A stretch of 64,000 nt of DNA from contig CAWUCO010000002.1 of the NCBI GenBank assembly GCA_963920705.1, positions 1 to 64,000 on the forward strand. Direction: 5' to 3'. Shown one piece after another: positions 1 through 12,458 of this stretch (positions are counted from its first letter, which is position 1; each line of letters begins with the position of its first letter). A program made the position numbers and the translations under genes. The notes below the pieces were generated by a model. The model was not told the origin of the DNA. It ran no database searches and saw only the letters and a list, made by a program, of their open reading frames with translations. This stretch comes from Odiellus spinosus. Lineage: Eukaryota > Arthropoda > Arachnida > Opiliones > Phalangiidae.

Positions 1-3000
1 AACCTAACCTAACCTAACCTAACCTAACCTAACCTAACCTAACCTAACCTAACCTAACCTAACCTAACCTAACCTAACCTAACCTAACCTAACCTAACCT
101 AACCTAACCTAACCTAACCTAACCTAACCTAACCTAACCTAACCTAACCTAACCTAACCTAACCTAACCTAACCTAACCTAACCTAACCTAACCTAACCT
201 AACCTAACCTAACCTAACCTAACCTAACCTAACCTAACCTAACCTAACCTAACCTAACCTAACCTAACCTAACCTAACCTAACCTAACCTAACCTAACCT
301 AACCTAACCTAACCTAACCTAACCTAACCTAACCTAACCTAACCTAACCTAACCTAACCTAACCTAACCTAACCTAACCTAACCTAACCTAACCTAACCT
401 AACCTAACCTAACCTAACCTAACCTAACCTAACCTAACCTAACCTAACCTAACTAACCTAACCTAACCTAACCTAACCTAACCTAACCTAACCTAACCTA
501 ACCTAACCTAACCTAACCTAACCTAACCTAACCTAACCTAACCTAACCTAACCTAACCTAACCTAACCTAACCTAACCTAACCTAACCTAACCTAACCTA
601 ACCTAACCTAACCTAACCTAACCTAACCTAACCTAACCTAACCTAACCTAACCTAACCTAACCTAACCTAACCTAACCTAACCTAACCTAACCTAACCTA
701 ACCTAACCTAACCTAACCTAACCTAACCTAACCTAACCTAACCTAACCTAACCTAACCTAACCTAACCTAACCTAACCTAACCTAACCTAACCTAACCTA
801 ACCTAACCTAACCTAACCTAACCTAACCTAACCTAACCTAACCTAACCTAACCTAACCTAACCTAACCTAACCTAACCTAACCTAACCTAACCTAACCTA
901 ACCTAACCTAACCTAACCTAACCTAACCTAACCTAACCTAACCTAACCTAACCTAACCTAACCTAACCTAACCTAACCTAACCTAACCTAACCTAACCTA
1001 ACCTAACCTAACCTAACCTAACCTAACCTAACCTAACCTAACCTAACCTAACCTAACCTAACCTAACCTAACCTAACCTAACCTAACCTAACCTAACCTA
1101 ACCTAACCTAACCTAACCTAACCTAACCTAACCTAACCTAACCTAACCTAACCTAACCTAACCTAACCTAACCTAACCTAACCTAACCTAACCTAACCTA
1201 ACCTAACCTAACCTAACCTAACCTAACCTAACCTAACCTAACCTAACCTAACCTAACCTAACCTAACCTAACCTAACCTAACCTAACCTAACCTAACCTA
1301 ACCTAACCTAACCTAACCTAACCTAACCTAACCTAACCTAACCTAACCTAACCTAACCTAACCTAACCTAACCTAACCTAACCTAACCTAACCTAACCTA
1401 ACCTAACCTAACCTAACCTAACCTAACCTAACCTAACCTAACCTAACCTAACCTAACCTAACCTAACCTAACCTAACCTAACCTAACCTAACCTAACCTA
1501 ACCTAACCTAACCTAACCTAACCTAACCTAACCTAACCTAACCTAACCTAACCTAACCTAACCTAACCTAACCTAACCTAACCTAACCTAACCTAACCTA
1601 ACCTAACCTAACCTAACCTAACCTAACCTAACCTAACCTAACCTAACCTAACCTAACCTAACCTAACCTAACCTAACCTAACCTAACCTAACCTAACCTA
1701 ACCTAACCTAACCTAACCTAACCTAACCTAACCTAACCTAACCTAACCTAACCTAACCTAACCTAACCTAACCTAACCTAACCTAACCTAACCTAACCTA
1801 ACCTAACCTAACCTAACCTAACCTAACCTAACCTAACCTAACCTAACCTAACCTAACCTAACCTAACCTAACCTAACCTAACCTAACCTAACCTAACCTA
1901 ACCTAACCTAACCTAACCTAACCTAACCTAACCTAACCTAACCTAACCTAACCTAACCTAACCTAACCTAACCTAACCTAACCTAACCTAACCTAACCTA
2001 ACCTAACCTAACCTAACCTAACCTAACCTAACCTAACCTAACCTAACCTAACCTAACCTAACCTAACCTAACCTAACCTAACCTAACCTAACCTAACCTA
2101 ACCTAACCTAACCTAACCTAACCTAACCTAACCTAACCTAACCTAACCTAACCTAACCTAACCTAACCTAACCTAACCTAACCTAACCTAACCTAACCTA
2201 ACCTAACCTAACCTAACCTAACCTAACCTAACCTAACCTAACCTAACCTAACCTAACCTAACCTAACCTAACCTAACCTAACCTAACCTAACCTAACCTA
2301 ACCTAACCTAACCTAACCTAACCTAACCTAACCTAACCTAACCTAACCTAACCTAACCTAACCTAACCTAACCTAACCTAACCTAACCTAACCTAACCTA
2401 ACCTAACCTAACCTAACCTAACCTAACCTAACCTAACCTAACCTAACCTAACCTAACCTAACCTAACCTAACCTAACCTAACCTAACCTAACCTAACCTA
2501 ACCTAACCTAACCTAACCTAACCTAACCTAACCTAACCTAACCTAACCTAACCTAACCTAACCTAACCTAACCTAACCTAACCTAACCTAACCTAACCTA
2601 ACCTAACCTAACCTAACCTAACCTAACCTAACCTAACCTAACCTAACCTAACCTAACCTAACCTAACCTAACCTAACCTAACCTAACCTAACCTAACCTA
2701 ACCTAACCTAACCTAACCTAACCTAACCTAACCTAACCTAACCTAACCTAACCTAACCTAACCTAACCTAACCTAACCTAACCTAACCTAACCTAACCTA
2801 ACCTAACCTAACCTAACCTAACCTAACCTAACCTAACCTAACCTAACCTAACCTAACCTAACCTAACCTAACCTAACCTAACCTAACCTAACCTAACCTA
2901 ACCTAACCTAACCTAACCTAACCTAACCTAACCTAACCTAACCTAACCTAACCTAACCTAACCTAACCTAACCTAACCTAACCTAACCTAACCTAACCTA

Positions 3001-4154
3001 ACCTAACCTAACCTAACCTAACCTAACCTAACCTAACCTAACCTAACCTAACCTAACCTAACCTAACCTAACCTAACCTAACCTAACCTAACCTAACCTA
3101 ACCTAACCTAACCTAACCTAACCTAACCTAACCTAACCTAACCTAACCTAACCTAACCTAACCTAACCTAACCTAACCTAACCTAACCTAACCTAACCTA
3201 ACCTAACCTAACCTAACCTAACCTAACCTAACCTAACCTAACCTAACCTAACCTAACCTAACCTAACCTAACCTAACCTAACCTAACCTAACCTAACCTA
3301 ACCTAACCTAACCTAACCTAACCTAACCTAACCTAACCTAACCTAACCTAACCTAACCTAACCTAACCTAACCTAACCTAACCTAACCTAACCTAACCTA
3401 ACCTAACCTAACCTAACCTAACCTAACCTAACCTAACCTAACCTAACCTAACCTAACCTAACCTAACCTAACCTAACCTAACCTAACCTAACCTAACCTA
3501 ACCTAACCTAACCTAACCTAACCTAACCTAACCTAACCTAACCTAACCTAACCTAACCTAACCTAACCTAACCTAACCTAACCTAACCTAACCTAACCTA
3601 ACCTAACCTAACCTAACCTAACCTAACCTAACCTAACCTAACCTAACCTAACCTAACCTAACCTAACCTAACCTAACCTAACCTAACCTAACCTAACCTA
3701 ACCTAACCTAACCTAACCTAACCTAACCTAACCTAACCTAACCTAACCTAACCTAACCTAACCTAACCTAACCTAACCTAACCTAACCTAACCTAACCTA
3801 ACCTAACCTAACCTAACCTAACCTAACCTAACCTAACCTAACCTAACCTAACCTAACCTAACCTAACCTAACCTAACCTAACCTAACCTAACCTAACCTA
3901 ACCTAACCTAACCTAACCTAACCTAACCTAACCTAACCTAACCTAACCTAACCTAACCTAACCTAACCTAACCTAACCTAACCTAACCTAACCTAACCTA
4001 ACCTAACCTAACCTAACCTAACCTAACCTAACCTAACCTAACCTAACCTAACCTAACCTAACCTAACCTAACCTAACCTAACCTAACCTAACCTAACCTA
4101 ACCTAACCTAACCTAACCTAACCTAACCTAACCTAACCTAACCTAACCTAACCT
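1..4154 (-). repeat. Telomere, (TTAGG)n read on the minus strand
   Basis: The first 4.15 kb are an almost perfect AACCT pentamer array, which is TTAGG on the complementary strand running out toward position 1. This is the standard arthropod telomere sequence and marks the window start as a true chromosome end. The only irregularity I see is one 4-nt unit (AACT) near 451-454, which shifts the phase of the array by one base. No telomere-targeted non-LTR retrotransposon (TRAS or SART type) interrupts it. The array ends at 4154 with the first ATGCT variant. Confidence 0.98.
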
Positions 4155-4450
4155 ATGCTAACCTAACCTAACCTAACCTAACACAACCTAATGCCTTAGC
4201 TATTCTTACCTATTCTTAGCTAACCTAAGCTAACCTATGCTAACCTATGCTAACCTAAGCTAACCTATGCTAACCTATGCTAACCTATGCTAACCTAAGC
4301 TAACCTAAGCTAACCTATGCTAACCTATGCTAACCTAAGCTAACCTAAGCTAACCTATGCTAACCTATGCTAACCTAAGCTAACCTAAGCTAACCTATGC
4401 TAACCTATGCTAACCTAAGCTAACCTAAGCTAACCTATGCTAACCTATTC
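4155..4450. repeat. Telomere-proximal 10-bp variant array
   Basis: After a short degenerate zone (4155-4220) with ATGCT, ACACAACCT and TATTCTTACC variants, a 10-bp array begins at 4221. It alternates TAACCTAAGC and TAACCTATGC, so each unit is one telomere pentamer plus a mutated pentamer. From about 4281 the two forms follow each other in the order T-A-A-T, giving a 40-bp higher-order repeat. It ends near 4450 in TAACCTATTC. This is a telomere-derived subtelomeric satellite. Confidence 0.92.
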
Positions 4451-4640
4451 TAACTATCTAACTATCTAACTATCTGACTTTTCTTACTTTTCTTACTTTT
4501 TTCTTACTTTCTGACTTAACTTACTTTTCGCACTTTTTTCTGACAAAATTTTCTGTTCTTTCTGACTTTCTTACTTTCTGATCTTCTTTCTGCCTTTTCT
4601 GACTTTCTCAGTTTTTCTGACAAAATTTTCTGCACTTTTT
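4451..4640. repeat. Low-complexity pyrimidine-rich transition
   Basis: Imperfect short repeats (TAACTATC, then CTTACTTTT and CTGACTTT forms) grade into the exact octamer array that follows. No gene is supported; open frames here only reflect the repeats. Confidence 0.8.
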
Positions 4641-4880
4641 CGGACTTTCGGACTTTCGGACTTTCGGACTTTCGGACTTTCGGACTTTCGGACTTTCGGA
4701 CTTTCGGACTTTCGGACTTTCGGACTTTCGGACTTTCGGACTTTCGGACTTTCGGACTTTCGGACTTTCGGACTTTCGGACTTTCGGACTTTCGGACTTT
4801 CGGACTTTCGGACTTTCGGACTTTCGGACTTTCGGACTTTCGGACTTTCGGACTTTCGGACTTTCGGACTTTCGGACTTT
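4641..4880. repeat. (CGGACTTT)30 octamer array
   Basis: Exactly 240 bp of the octamer CGGACTTT with no visible mismatch, 30 copies. Because 24 nt equals eight codons, the minus strand can be read as a repeated eight-residue peptide in several frames, but this follows from the array itself and is not a gene. The upstream 150 bp look like decayed relatives of the same unit. Confidence 0.96.
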
Positions 4881-5054
4881 GGATGCGCATGGATCACATG
4901 GCGCACGCGTACGCCTCTACGTTCTACGCTCTACGCTCTACGCTCTGCGGATATATGGCAGAACTTGTCACTTGCAAGAGCTTCAAAACGCCCTACATTT
5001 TACGAACCACCAACCACATCGTCACGAATTTCATCAACTTCCAACCATTCTCTC

Positions 5055-5835
5055 CGGTGCGGGATTCGAACTCGAGACAATTTGTTCTACAACCCCACAC
5101 CCTAACCGCTGGGCCAGGAATGCGCTGAATTACAATCTTCAAACCACAGAGCCACACGCCCTCGAATTTCAATGGCCGAGCTTGTTACTTGCCGCCATAG
5201 TCTATCAACTTCGAAGCATTCTCTCCGGTGCGGGATTCGAACTCAAGTCCATTTGTTCGATAACCCGACACCCTAACCACTGGGCTACGAATGCGTTGGA
5301 TTACAATTAATTAAAACTATACTTAAATTTAAATTTCGGCAATATTATAAGATTAAAAGCCGGGGTTCGAACTCGAGACCATTTGTTCCGTAACCTGACG
5401 TCCTAATCACTGAGCTACGAATACGCTGAAACATAATTAACTAAAACTATACTTAAATTTAAATTTCGGGCAATATTATAATATTAAAAGCCGGGGTTCG
5501 AACTCGAGACCATTTGTTCCGTAACCCGATGCCCTAACCACTGGGCTACAAATGCGTTGGATTTCAATTAACTAAAACTATACTTCAACTTAAATTCCGG
5601 GCTATATTATAATAACATTAAAAGCCGGGGTTCGAACTCGACACCATTTGTTCCGTAACCCGACGCCCTAACCACTGGGCTACAAATGCGTTGGATTACA
5701 ATTAACTAAAACTATACTTAAACTTAAATTCCGGGCAATATTATAATATATAACATTAAAAGCGCGGGTTCGAACTTGACACCATTTGTTCCGTAACCCG
5801 ACGCCCTAATCACTGGGCTACGAAACGCCCTGAAA
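5055..5835 (-). repeat. Six tandem tRNA-derived (SINE-head-like) units
   Basis: Six copies start near 5055, 5225, 5359, 5490, 5624 and 5762, spaced about 131-170 bp. On the minus strand each has a Pol III A-box-like GTAGCCCAGTGGTTAGGGC and a B-box-like GAGTTCGAACCCC, the D-arm stem GCCC/GGGC and a TTCGAAC T-loop. The anticodon-stem and T-stem pairings are broken, so these are not functional tRNA genes. The intervening about 60 bp (TTAACTAAAACTATACTTAAA and following) is also conserved, so the whole 130-140 bp is the repeating unit. It is best read as a tRNA-related SINE that has been tandemly amplified. Confidence 0.82.
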
Positions 5836-6537
5836 CACAATTAACTAAAACTATTATTTAAATAGACATCTAAATTAAAATGTAAATCTAATATAAAATG
5901 GACATCTAAATTAAAATGAACATCTAAATTACAATGACCTTCTAAATTAAAATGGGCATCTAAATTAAAATGACCATCTAAAATAAAATGTAAATTTAAA
6001 TAAAAATAAAAGGACATCTAACTTAAAATGGACATCTAAATTAAAATGGACATCTAAATTAAAATGAACATCTAAATTAAAATGAACATCTAAATTAAAA
6101 TGAACATCTAAATTAAAATGAACATCTAAACTCATATGGACATCTAAATTAAAATGGACATCTAAAATAAAATGTAAATTTAAATAAAAATAAAACGGAT
6201 ATGTAAATTAAAATGGAAATCTAAATTAAAATGAACATCTAAATTAAAATTGACATCTAAATTAAAATGGACATCTAAATTAAAATGTTCTTCTAAATTA
6301 AAATGGTCATCTTAATTAAAATGAAAATCTAATATAAAATGGACGTCTAAATTAAAATTAAAATCTAAATTTAAATGAACATCTAATATAAAATGGACGT
6401 CTAAATTAAAATTAAAATCGAAATTAAAATGAACATCTAAATTAAAATGGACATCTAATATAAAATGGACGTCTAAATTAAAATTAAAATCTAAATTAAA
6501 ATGAACATCTAAATTAAAGTGTACATCTAAATTAAAA
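5836..6537. repeat. 18-bp AT-rich satellite, block 1
   Basis: Tandem array of an 18-bp unit of the form AAAATGAACATCTAAATT, with variants GGACATC, GAAAATC, GGTCATC and GGACGTC. Periodic insertions of an A/T-only segment (TAAATTTAAATAAAAATAAAA) occur, for example near 5985 and 6175. No gene. Confidence 0.95.
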
Positions 6538-6747
6538 TTTAGGTCAGGTTAGGTTAGGTCAGGTTAGGTTAGGTTAGGTCAGGTCAGATCTAACCTGACC
6601 TGACCTAACCTGACCTAACCTAACCTGACCTGACCTGACCTAACCTGACGTGACCTGACCTAACCTGACCTGACCTAACCTAACCTGACGTGACCTGACC
6701 TAACCTGACGTGACCTGACCTAACCTAACCTGACCTGACCTAACCTG
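6538..6747. repeat. Interstitial TTAGG/TCAGG array with orientation switch, copy 1
   Basis: Pentamers run as TTAGG/TCAGG on the plus strand from 6538 to about 6588, then switch at CAGATCTAACC to CCTAA/CCTGA to about 6747. The five-base phase is kept throughout. TTAGG-type followed by CCTAA-type is the order expected of two telomere ends joined head to head. About half the units are TCAGG, with a few further variants (CCTGACG). Confidence 0.9.
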
Positions 6748-6988
6748 CAAAAGTTTGCAGGGGCAAGAAAAATTTCCAGGGATAAGTAAAGTTTCCAGGG
6801 ACAAGAAAAAAGTCCAGGGGCAAGAAAAATTTGCAAACATTTTACAACTGATTCATATAATCTTTTAAATTTAGAAAACACTGAAGGTTCTACTAAAGAC
6901 AGATTTCAAAATATCATATAGAGACTAAAGAAGTATCGAAATATCACTTTCATTTAAAAGCCGTAGTGAACACCGACTCAAATTTTGT
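6748..6988. repeat. Subtelomeric duplicated segment, copy 1
   Basis: Starts with AAAGTTTGCAGGGGCAAG, holds a few 19-bp CAGGGGCAAGAAAAAAGTC-like units, then continues from AAACATTTTACAACTGATTC to about 6988. The latter part is nearly identical to 11814-11969. The next 190 bp (6989-7180) are unique, with nothing recognisable. Confidence 0.88.
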
Positions 6989-7180
6989 AAAATAAAAGTT
7001 GTTTTTGAAATAGCGTATAACCCTGAAAAGACAGTTAAAATTTGCGTAAAAGTTAGCTGTAGCGAAAATAATTAACTATAATGTTTATACGATATTTCAA
7101 AATGAACCTAGAAATGAAAACTTGTAAACAATAATAAAGTAGTAGTAGCATTTAGCCGCGGCTGTAAATCCAACACTCCG

Positions 7181-10100
7181 CTTAAAATGAACATCTAAAT
7201 TAAAATGGACATCTAAATTAAAATGAACATCTAAATTAAAATGAACATCTAAATTAAAATGGACATCTAAATTAAAATGGACATCTAAATTAAAATGTTC
7301 ATCTAAATTAAAATGAAAATCTAAATTAAAATGGTCATCTTAATTAAAATGAGCATCTAATATAAAATGGACGTCTAAATTAAAATTAAAATCTAAATTA
7401 AAATGAACATCTAAATTAAAATGAACATCTAAATTAAAATGGACATCAAAAATAAAATGTAAATTTAAATAAAAATAAAAAGGACATCTAAATTAAAATA
7501 AAAAGTACATCTAAATTAAAATCAAAAGTACATCTAAATTAAAATGAACATCTAAATTAAAATGAACATCTAAATTAAAATGAAAATCTAAATTAAAATG
7601 AAAATCTAAATTAAAATAGTCATCTTAATTAAAATGAACATCTAATATAAAATGGACGTCTAAATTAAAATTAAAATCTAAATTAAAATGAACACCTAAA
7701 TTAAAATGTACATCTAAATTAAAATGAAAATCTAAATTAAAATGGACATCTAAATTAAAATGAACATCTAAAATAAAAGATAAATTTAAATAAAAATAAA
7801 AAGGACATATAAATTAAAATGGAAATCTAAATTAAAATGAACATCTAAATTAAAATTGACATCTAAATTAAAATGGACATCTAAATTAAAATGTTCATCT
7901 AAATTAAAATGGTCATCTTAATTAAAATGAACATCTAATATAAAATGGACGTCTAAATTAAAATTAAAATCTAATTTAAAATGAACATCTAATTTAAAAT
8001 GAACATCTAAATTAAAATGAACATCTAATATAAAATGGACGTCTAAATTAAAATTAAAATCTAAATTAAAATGAACATCTAAATTAAAATGTACATCTAA
8101 ATTAAAATGGACATCTAAACTAAAATGGACATCTAAAATAAAATGAAAATTTAAATAAAAATAAAAAGGACATCTAAATTAAAATAAAAAGTACATCTAA
8201 ATTAAAATCAAAAGTACATCTAAATTAAAATGAACATCTAAATTAAAATGAAAATCTAAATTAAAATAGTCATCTTAATTAAAATGAACATCTAATATAA
8301 AATGGACGTCTAAATTAAAATTAAAATCTAAATTAAAATGAACATCTAAATTAAAATGAACACCTAAATTAAAATGTACATCTAAATTATAATGTTCATC
8401 TAAATTAAAATGAAAATCTAAATTAAAATGGACATCTAAATTAAAATGAACATCTAAAATAAAATGTAAATTTAAATAAAAATAAAAAGGACATGTAAAT
8501 TAAAATGGAAATCTAAATTAAAATGAACATCTAAATTAAAATTGACATCTAAATTAAAATGGACATCTTAATTAAAATGAACATCTAATATAAAATGGAC
8601 GTCTAAATTAAAATTAAAATCTAAATTAAAATTAACATCTAAATTAAAATGAACATCTAAATTAAAATGTACATCTAAATTAAAATGGACATCTAAAATA
8701 AAATGTAAATTTAAATTAAATAAAAAGGACATCTAAATTAAAATAAAAAGTACATCTAAATTAAAATCAAAAGTACATCTAAATTAAAATGAACATCTAA
8801 ATTAAAATGAACATCTAAATTAAAATGAAAATCTAAATTAAAATAGTCATCTTAATTAAAATGAACATCTAATATAAAATGGACGTCTAAATTAAAATTA
8901 AAATCTAAATTAAAATGAACACCTAAATTAAAATGTACATCTAAATTAAAATGTACATCTAAATTAAAATGGACATCTAAATTAAAATGAACATCTAATA
9001 TAAAATGGACGTCTAAATTAAAATTAAAATCTAAATTAAAATGAACATCTAAATTAAAATGAACACCTAAATTAAAATGTACATCTAAATTAAAATGTTC
9101 ATCTAAATTAAAATGTTCATCTAAATTAAAATGAAAATCTAAATTAAAATGGACATCTAAATTAAAATGAACATCTAAAATAAAATGTAAATTTAAATAA
9201 AAATAAAAAGGACATGTAAATTAAAATGGAAATCTAAATTAAAATGAACATCTAAATTAAAATTGACATCTAAATTAAAATGGACATCTAAATTAAAATG
9301 TTCATCTAAATTAAAATGGTCATCTTAATTAAAATGAACATCTAATATAAAATGGACGTCTAAATTAAAATTAAAATCTAAATTAAAATTAACATCTAAA
9401 TTAAAATGAACATCTAAATTAAAATGAACATCTAAATTAAAATGTACATCTAAATTAAAATGGACATCTAAAATAAAATGTAAATTTAAATAAAAATAAA
9501 AAGGACAACTAAATTAAAATAAAAAGTACATCTAAATTAAAATCAAAAGTACATCTAAATTAAAATGAACATCTAAATTAAAATGAACATCTAATATAAA
9601 ATGGACGTCTAAATTAAAATTAAAATCTAAATTAAAATTAACATCTAAATTAAAATGAACATCTAAATTAAAATGTACATCTAAATTAAAATGTACATCT
9701 AAATTAAAATGGACATCTAAAATAAAATGTAAATTTAAATAAAAATAAAAAGGACATCTAAATTAAAATAAAAAGTACATCTAAATTAAAATCAAAAGTA
9801 CATCTAAATTAAAATGAACATCTAAATTAAAATGAACATCTAAATTAAAATGAACATCTAAATTAAAATGAAAATCTAAATTAAAATGGACATCTAAATT
9901 AAAATGAACATCTAATATAAAATGGACGTCTAAATTAAAATTAAAATCTAAATTAAAATGAACATCTAAATTAAAATGAACACCTAAATTAAAATGTACA
10001 TCTAAATTAAAATGTTCATCTAAATTAAAATGAAAATCTAAATTAAAATGGACATCTAAATTAAAATGAACATCTAAAATAAAATGTAAATTTAAATAAA

Positions 10101-11090
10101 AATAAAAAGGACATGTAAATTAAAATGGAAATCTAAATTAAAATGAACATCTAAATTAAAATTGACATCTAAATTAAAATGGACATCTAAATTAAAATGT
10201 TCATCTAAATTAAAATGGTCATCTTAATTAAAATGAACATCTAATATAAAATGGACGTCTAAATTAAAATTAAAATCTAAATTAAATTAACATCTAAATT
10301 AAAATGAACATCTAAATTAAAATGAACATCTAAATTAAAATGGACATCTAAAATAAAATGTAAATTTAAATAAAAATAAAAAGGACATCTAAATTAAAAT
10401 AAAAAGTACATCTAAATTAAAATCAAAAGTACATCTAAATTAAAATGAACATCTAAATTAAAATGAACATCTAAATTAAAATGAACATCTAATATAAAAT
10501 GGACGTCTAAATTAAAATTAAAATCTAAATTAAAATTAACATCTAAATTAAAATGAACATCTAAATTAAAATGTACATCTAAATTAAAATGTACATCTAA
10601 ATTAAAATGGACATCTAAATTAAAATGAACATCTAATATATAATGGACGTCTAAATTAAAATTAAAATCTAAATTAAAATGAAAATCTAAATTAAAATGT
10701 ACATCTAAATTAAAATGGACATCTAAAATAAAATGTAAATTTAAATAAAAATAAAAAGGACATCTAAATTAAAATAAAAAGGACATCTAAATTAAAATAA
10801 AAAGGACATCTAAATTAAAATAAAAAGGACATCTAAATTAAAATACAAAGGACATCTAAATTAAAATAAAAAGGACATCTAAATTAAAATGAACATCTAA
10901 ATTAAAATGAGCATCTAAAATAAAATGTACATCTAAATTAAAATGGACATCTAAAATAAAATGTAAATTTAAATAAAAATTAAAAGGACATCTTAATTAA
11001 AATAAAAAGGACATCTAAATTAAAATAAAAAGGACATCTAAATTAAAATGAACATCTAAAATAAAATGGACATCTAAATTAATATGATTA
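7181..11090. repeat. 18-bp AT-rich satellite, block 2
   Basis: About 3.9 kb of the same 18-bp unit as block 1. A higher-order pattern is visible: runs of GAACATC, GTACATC and GGACATC units are punctuated every few hundred bases by an AAATAAAATGTAAATTTAAA segment, for example near 7450, 8455, 9176, 9472, 9718, 10074, 10350 and 10728. The last part (10740-11080) consists mainly of AAAAAGGACATCTAAATT units. No coding capacity. Confidence 0.95.
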
Positions 11091-11179
11091 TAGTTTGAGT
11101 CGGATTAGCCGAAATAAGCGTAATTCATCGCCTATCTATATGGCAACTTTTTTAGCGCATACCAGGTTTTTCGCTAATT

Positions 11180-11459
11180 TTTAGGTCAGGTCAGGTCAGG
11201 TTAGGTTAGGTCAGGTCAGGTCAGGTCAGGTCAGGTCAGGTCAGGTCAGGTCAGGTTAGGTCAGGTCAGACCTAACCTGACCTAACCTGACCTGACCTGA
11301 CCTAACCTGACCTGACCTGACCTGACCTGACCTGACCTGACCTGACCTGACCTGACCTGACCTGACCTGACCTGACCTGACCTGACCGGACCTGACCGGA
11401 CCTGACCTGACCGGACCGGACCGGACCGGACCTGACCTGACCTGACCTGACCTGACCGG
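11180..11459. repeat. Interstitial TCAGG/TTAGG array with orientation switch, copy 2
   Basis: Plus-strand TTAGG/TCAGG pentamers run from 11180 to about 11268, switch at GGTCAGACCTAACC, then run as CCTGA/CCTAA with several CCGGA units to 11459. TCAGG predominates here. It is followed by the same AAAGTTTGCAGGGGCAAG segment as copy 1, so the array and its flank form one duplicated unit. Frames such as a repeated SGQVR peptide on the minus strand are repeat artefacts. Confidence 0.9.
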
Positions 11460-11969
11460 CAAAAGTTTGCAGGGGCAAGAAAAATTTCCAGGGACAAGTA
11501 AAGTTTCCAGGGACAAATAGATAATTTAATTTTTGTCAAAGAATCTCGTTAGATTCGAAACGTTGTGTCGCCGCGACAGGTGTCGTTATACAACACCCCG
11601 GTTTTTATTATTAATTTTAATAAAGTTATGAGTTTTCGTAAAATAGCCTCCTTTTAATTTCCAGGGACAAGAAAAGTTTCCAGGGGCAAGAAAAAAGTCC
11701 AGGGGCAAGAAAAAAGTCCATGGGCAAGAAAAAAGTCCAGGGGCAAGAAAAAAGTCCAGGGGCAAGAAAAAAGTCCAGGGGCAAGAAAAAAGTCCAGGGG
11801 CAAGAAGAATTTGCAAACATTTTACAACTGATTCATATAATCTTTTAAATTTAGAAAACACTGAAGGTTCTACTAAAGACAGATTTCAAAATATCATATA
11901 GAGACTAAAGAAGTATCGAAATATCACTTTCATTTAAAAGCTGTAGTGAACACCGACTCAAATTTTGAT
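11460..11969. repeat. Subtelomeric duplicated segment, copy 2, with 19-bp minisatellite
   Basis: Matches copy 1 at both ends but carries an extra about 130 bp (about 11515-11645), and its 19-bp AGGGGCAAGAAAAAAGTCC unit is expanded (about 11660-11812). One unit has an A in place of G (CATGGGC). The segment from 11814 to 11969 repeats 6834-6988 almost exactly. Confidence 0.88.
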
Positions 11970-12458
11970 CAATTGTCACTTTTTACGAGAGAGTCATTCC
12001 GCGATTACTTTGTTACAAAACGCGCACTTCTTGAACTTTGTCACGAGCGGACGAAAACTACTGAACTTGAGCTTTGATGAAACTAAAACCCGTTCCGCGA
12101 TACTTTGAGGGAAACCGTTCCTTTCCGGCGTTATCGATTTCTTTATCTTAATTGGATGAACACTGAGAGAACGCGAACGTAGCTTGGGTCACATCGATGA
12201 TCAATTATCAATTTGGATTGATCCGACTCTGCTTAGGTTTGCCCTTCTTTGAAATTTCCAAGCTTTTTGTAGATTAAAACATCTGCAATGAACAAAAAGC
12301 TGTAGTTAAACAATTCTTAATTAGCAATTGTCAAAATGATTGTTGTACACACCTTAGACTAATGAAAGATTGCCCGTACTGTCGGTGCAATTCCACTTGT
12401 CACATTAGGAGTCAATGGCATATTTCGAACAGGAACCTTCCAGTCCACGAAATACGCT
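11966..12458. repeat. Segmental duplication A, copy 1
   Basis: From GATCAATTGTCACTTTTTAC to about 12458 this matches 13527-14028 in the same orientation, with scattered substitutions and small indels. Frames are broken throughout and no gene is recognised. Confidence 0.85.

Noticed and set aside
4516..4906. Minus-strand frames with SPKVRKSE repeats
   Set aside because: Direct translation of the exact 8-bp array in several frames; no independent coding signal.
5055..5835. Six functional tRNA genes
   Set aside because: A- and B-box-like sequences are present, but the anticodon and T stems do not pair and the units are part of a tandem repeat.
7181..11090. CRISPR-like array
   Set aside because: Units are contiguous 18-bp repeats without unique spacers, in a eukaryotic subtelomere.
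11256..11861. Minus-strand frames with SGQVR or LAPGLFSCPWTFF repeats
   Set aside because: Translations of the TCAGG-type array and of the 19-bp minisatellite.
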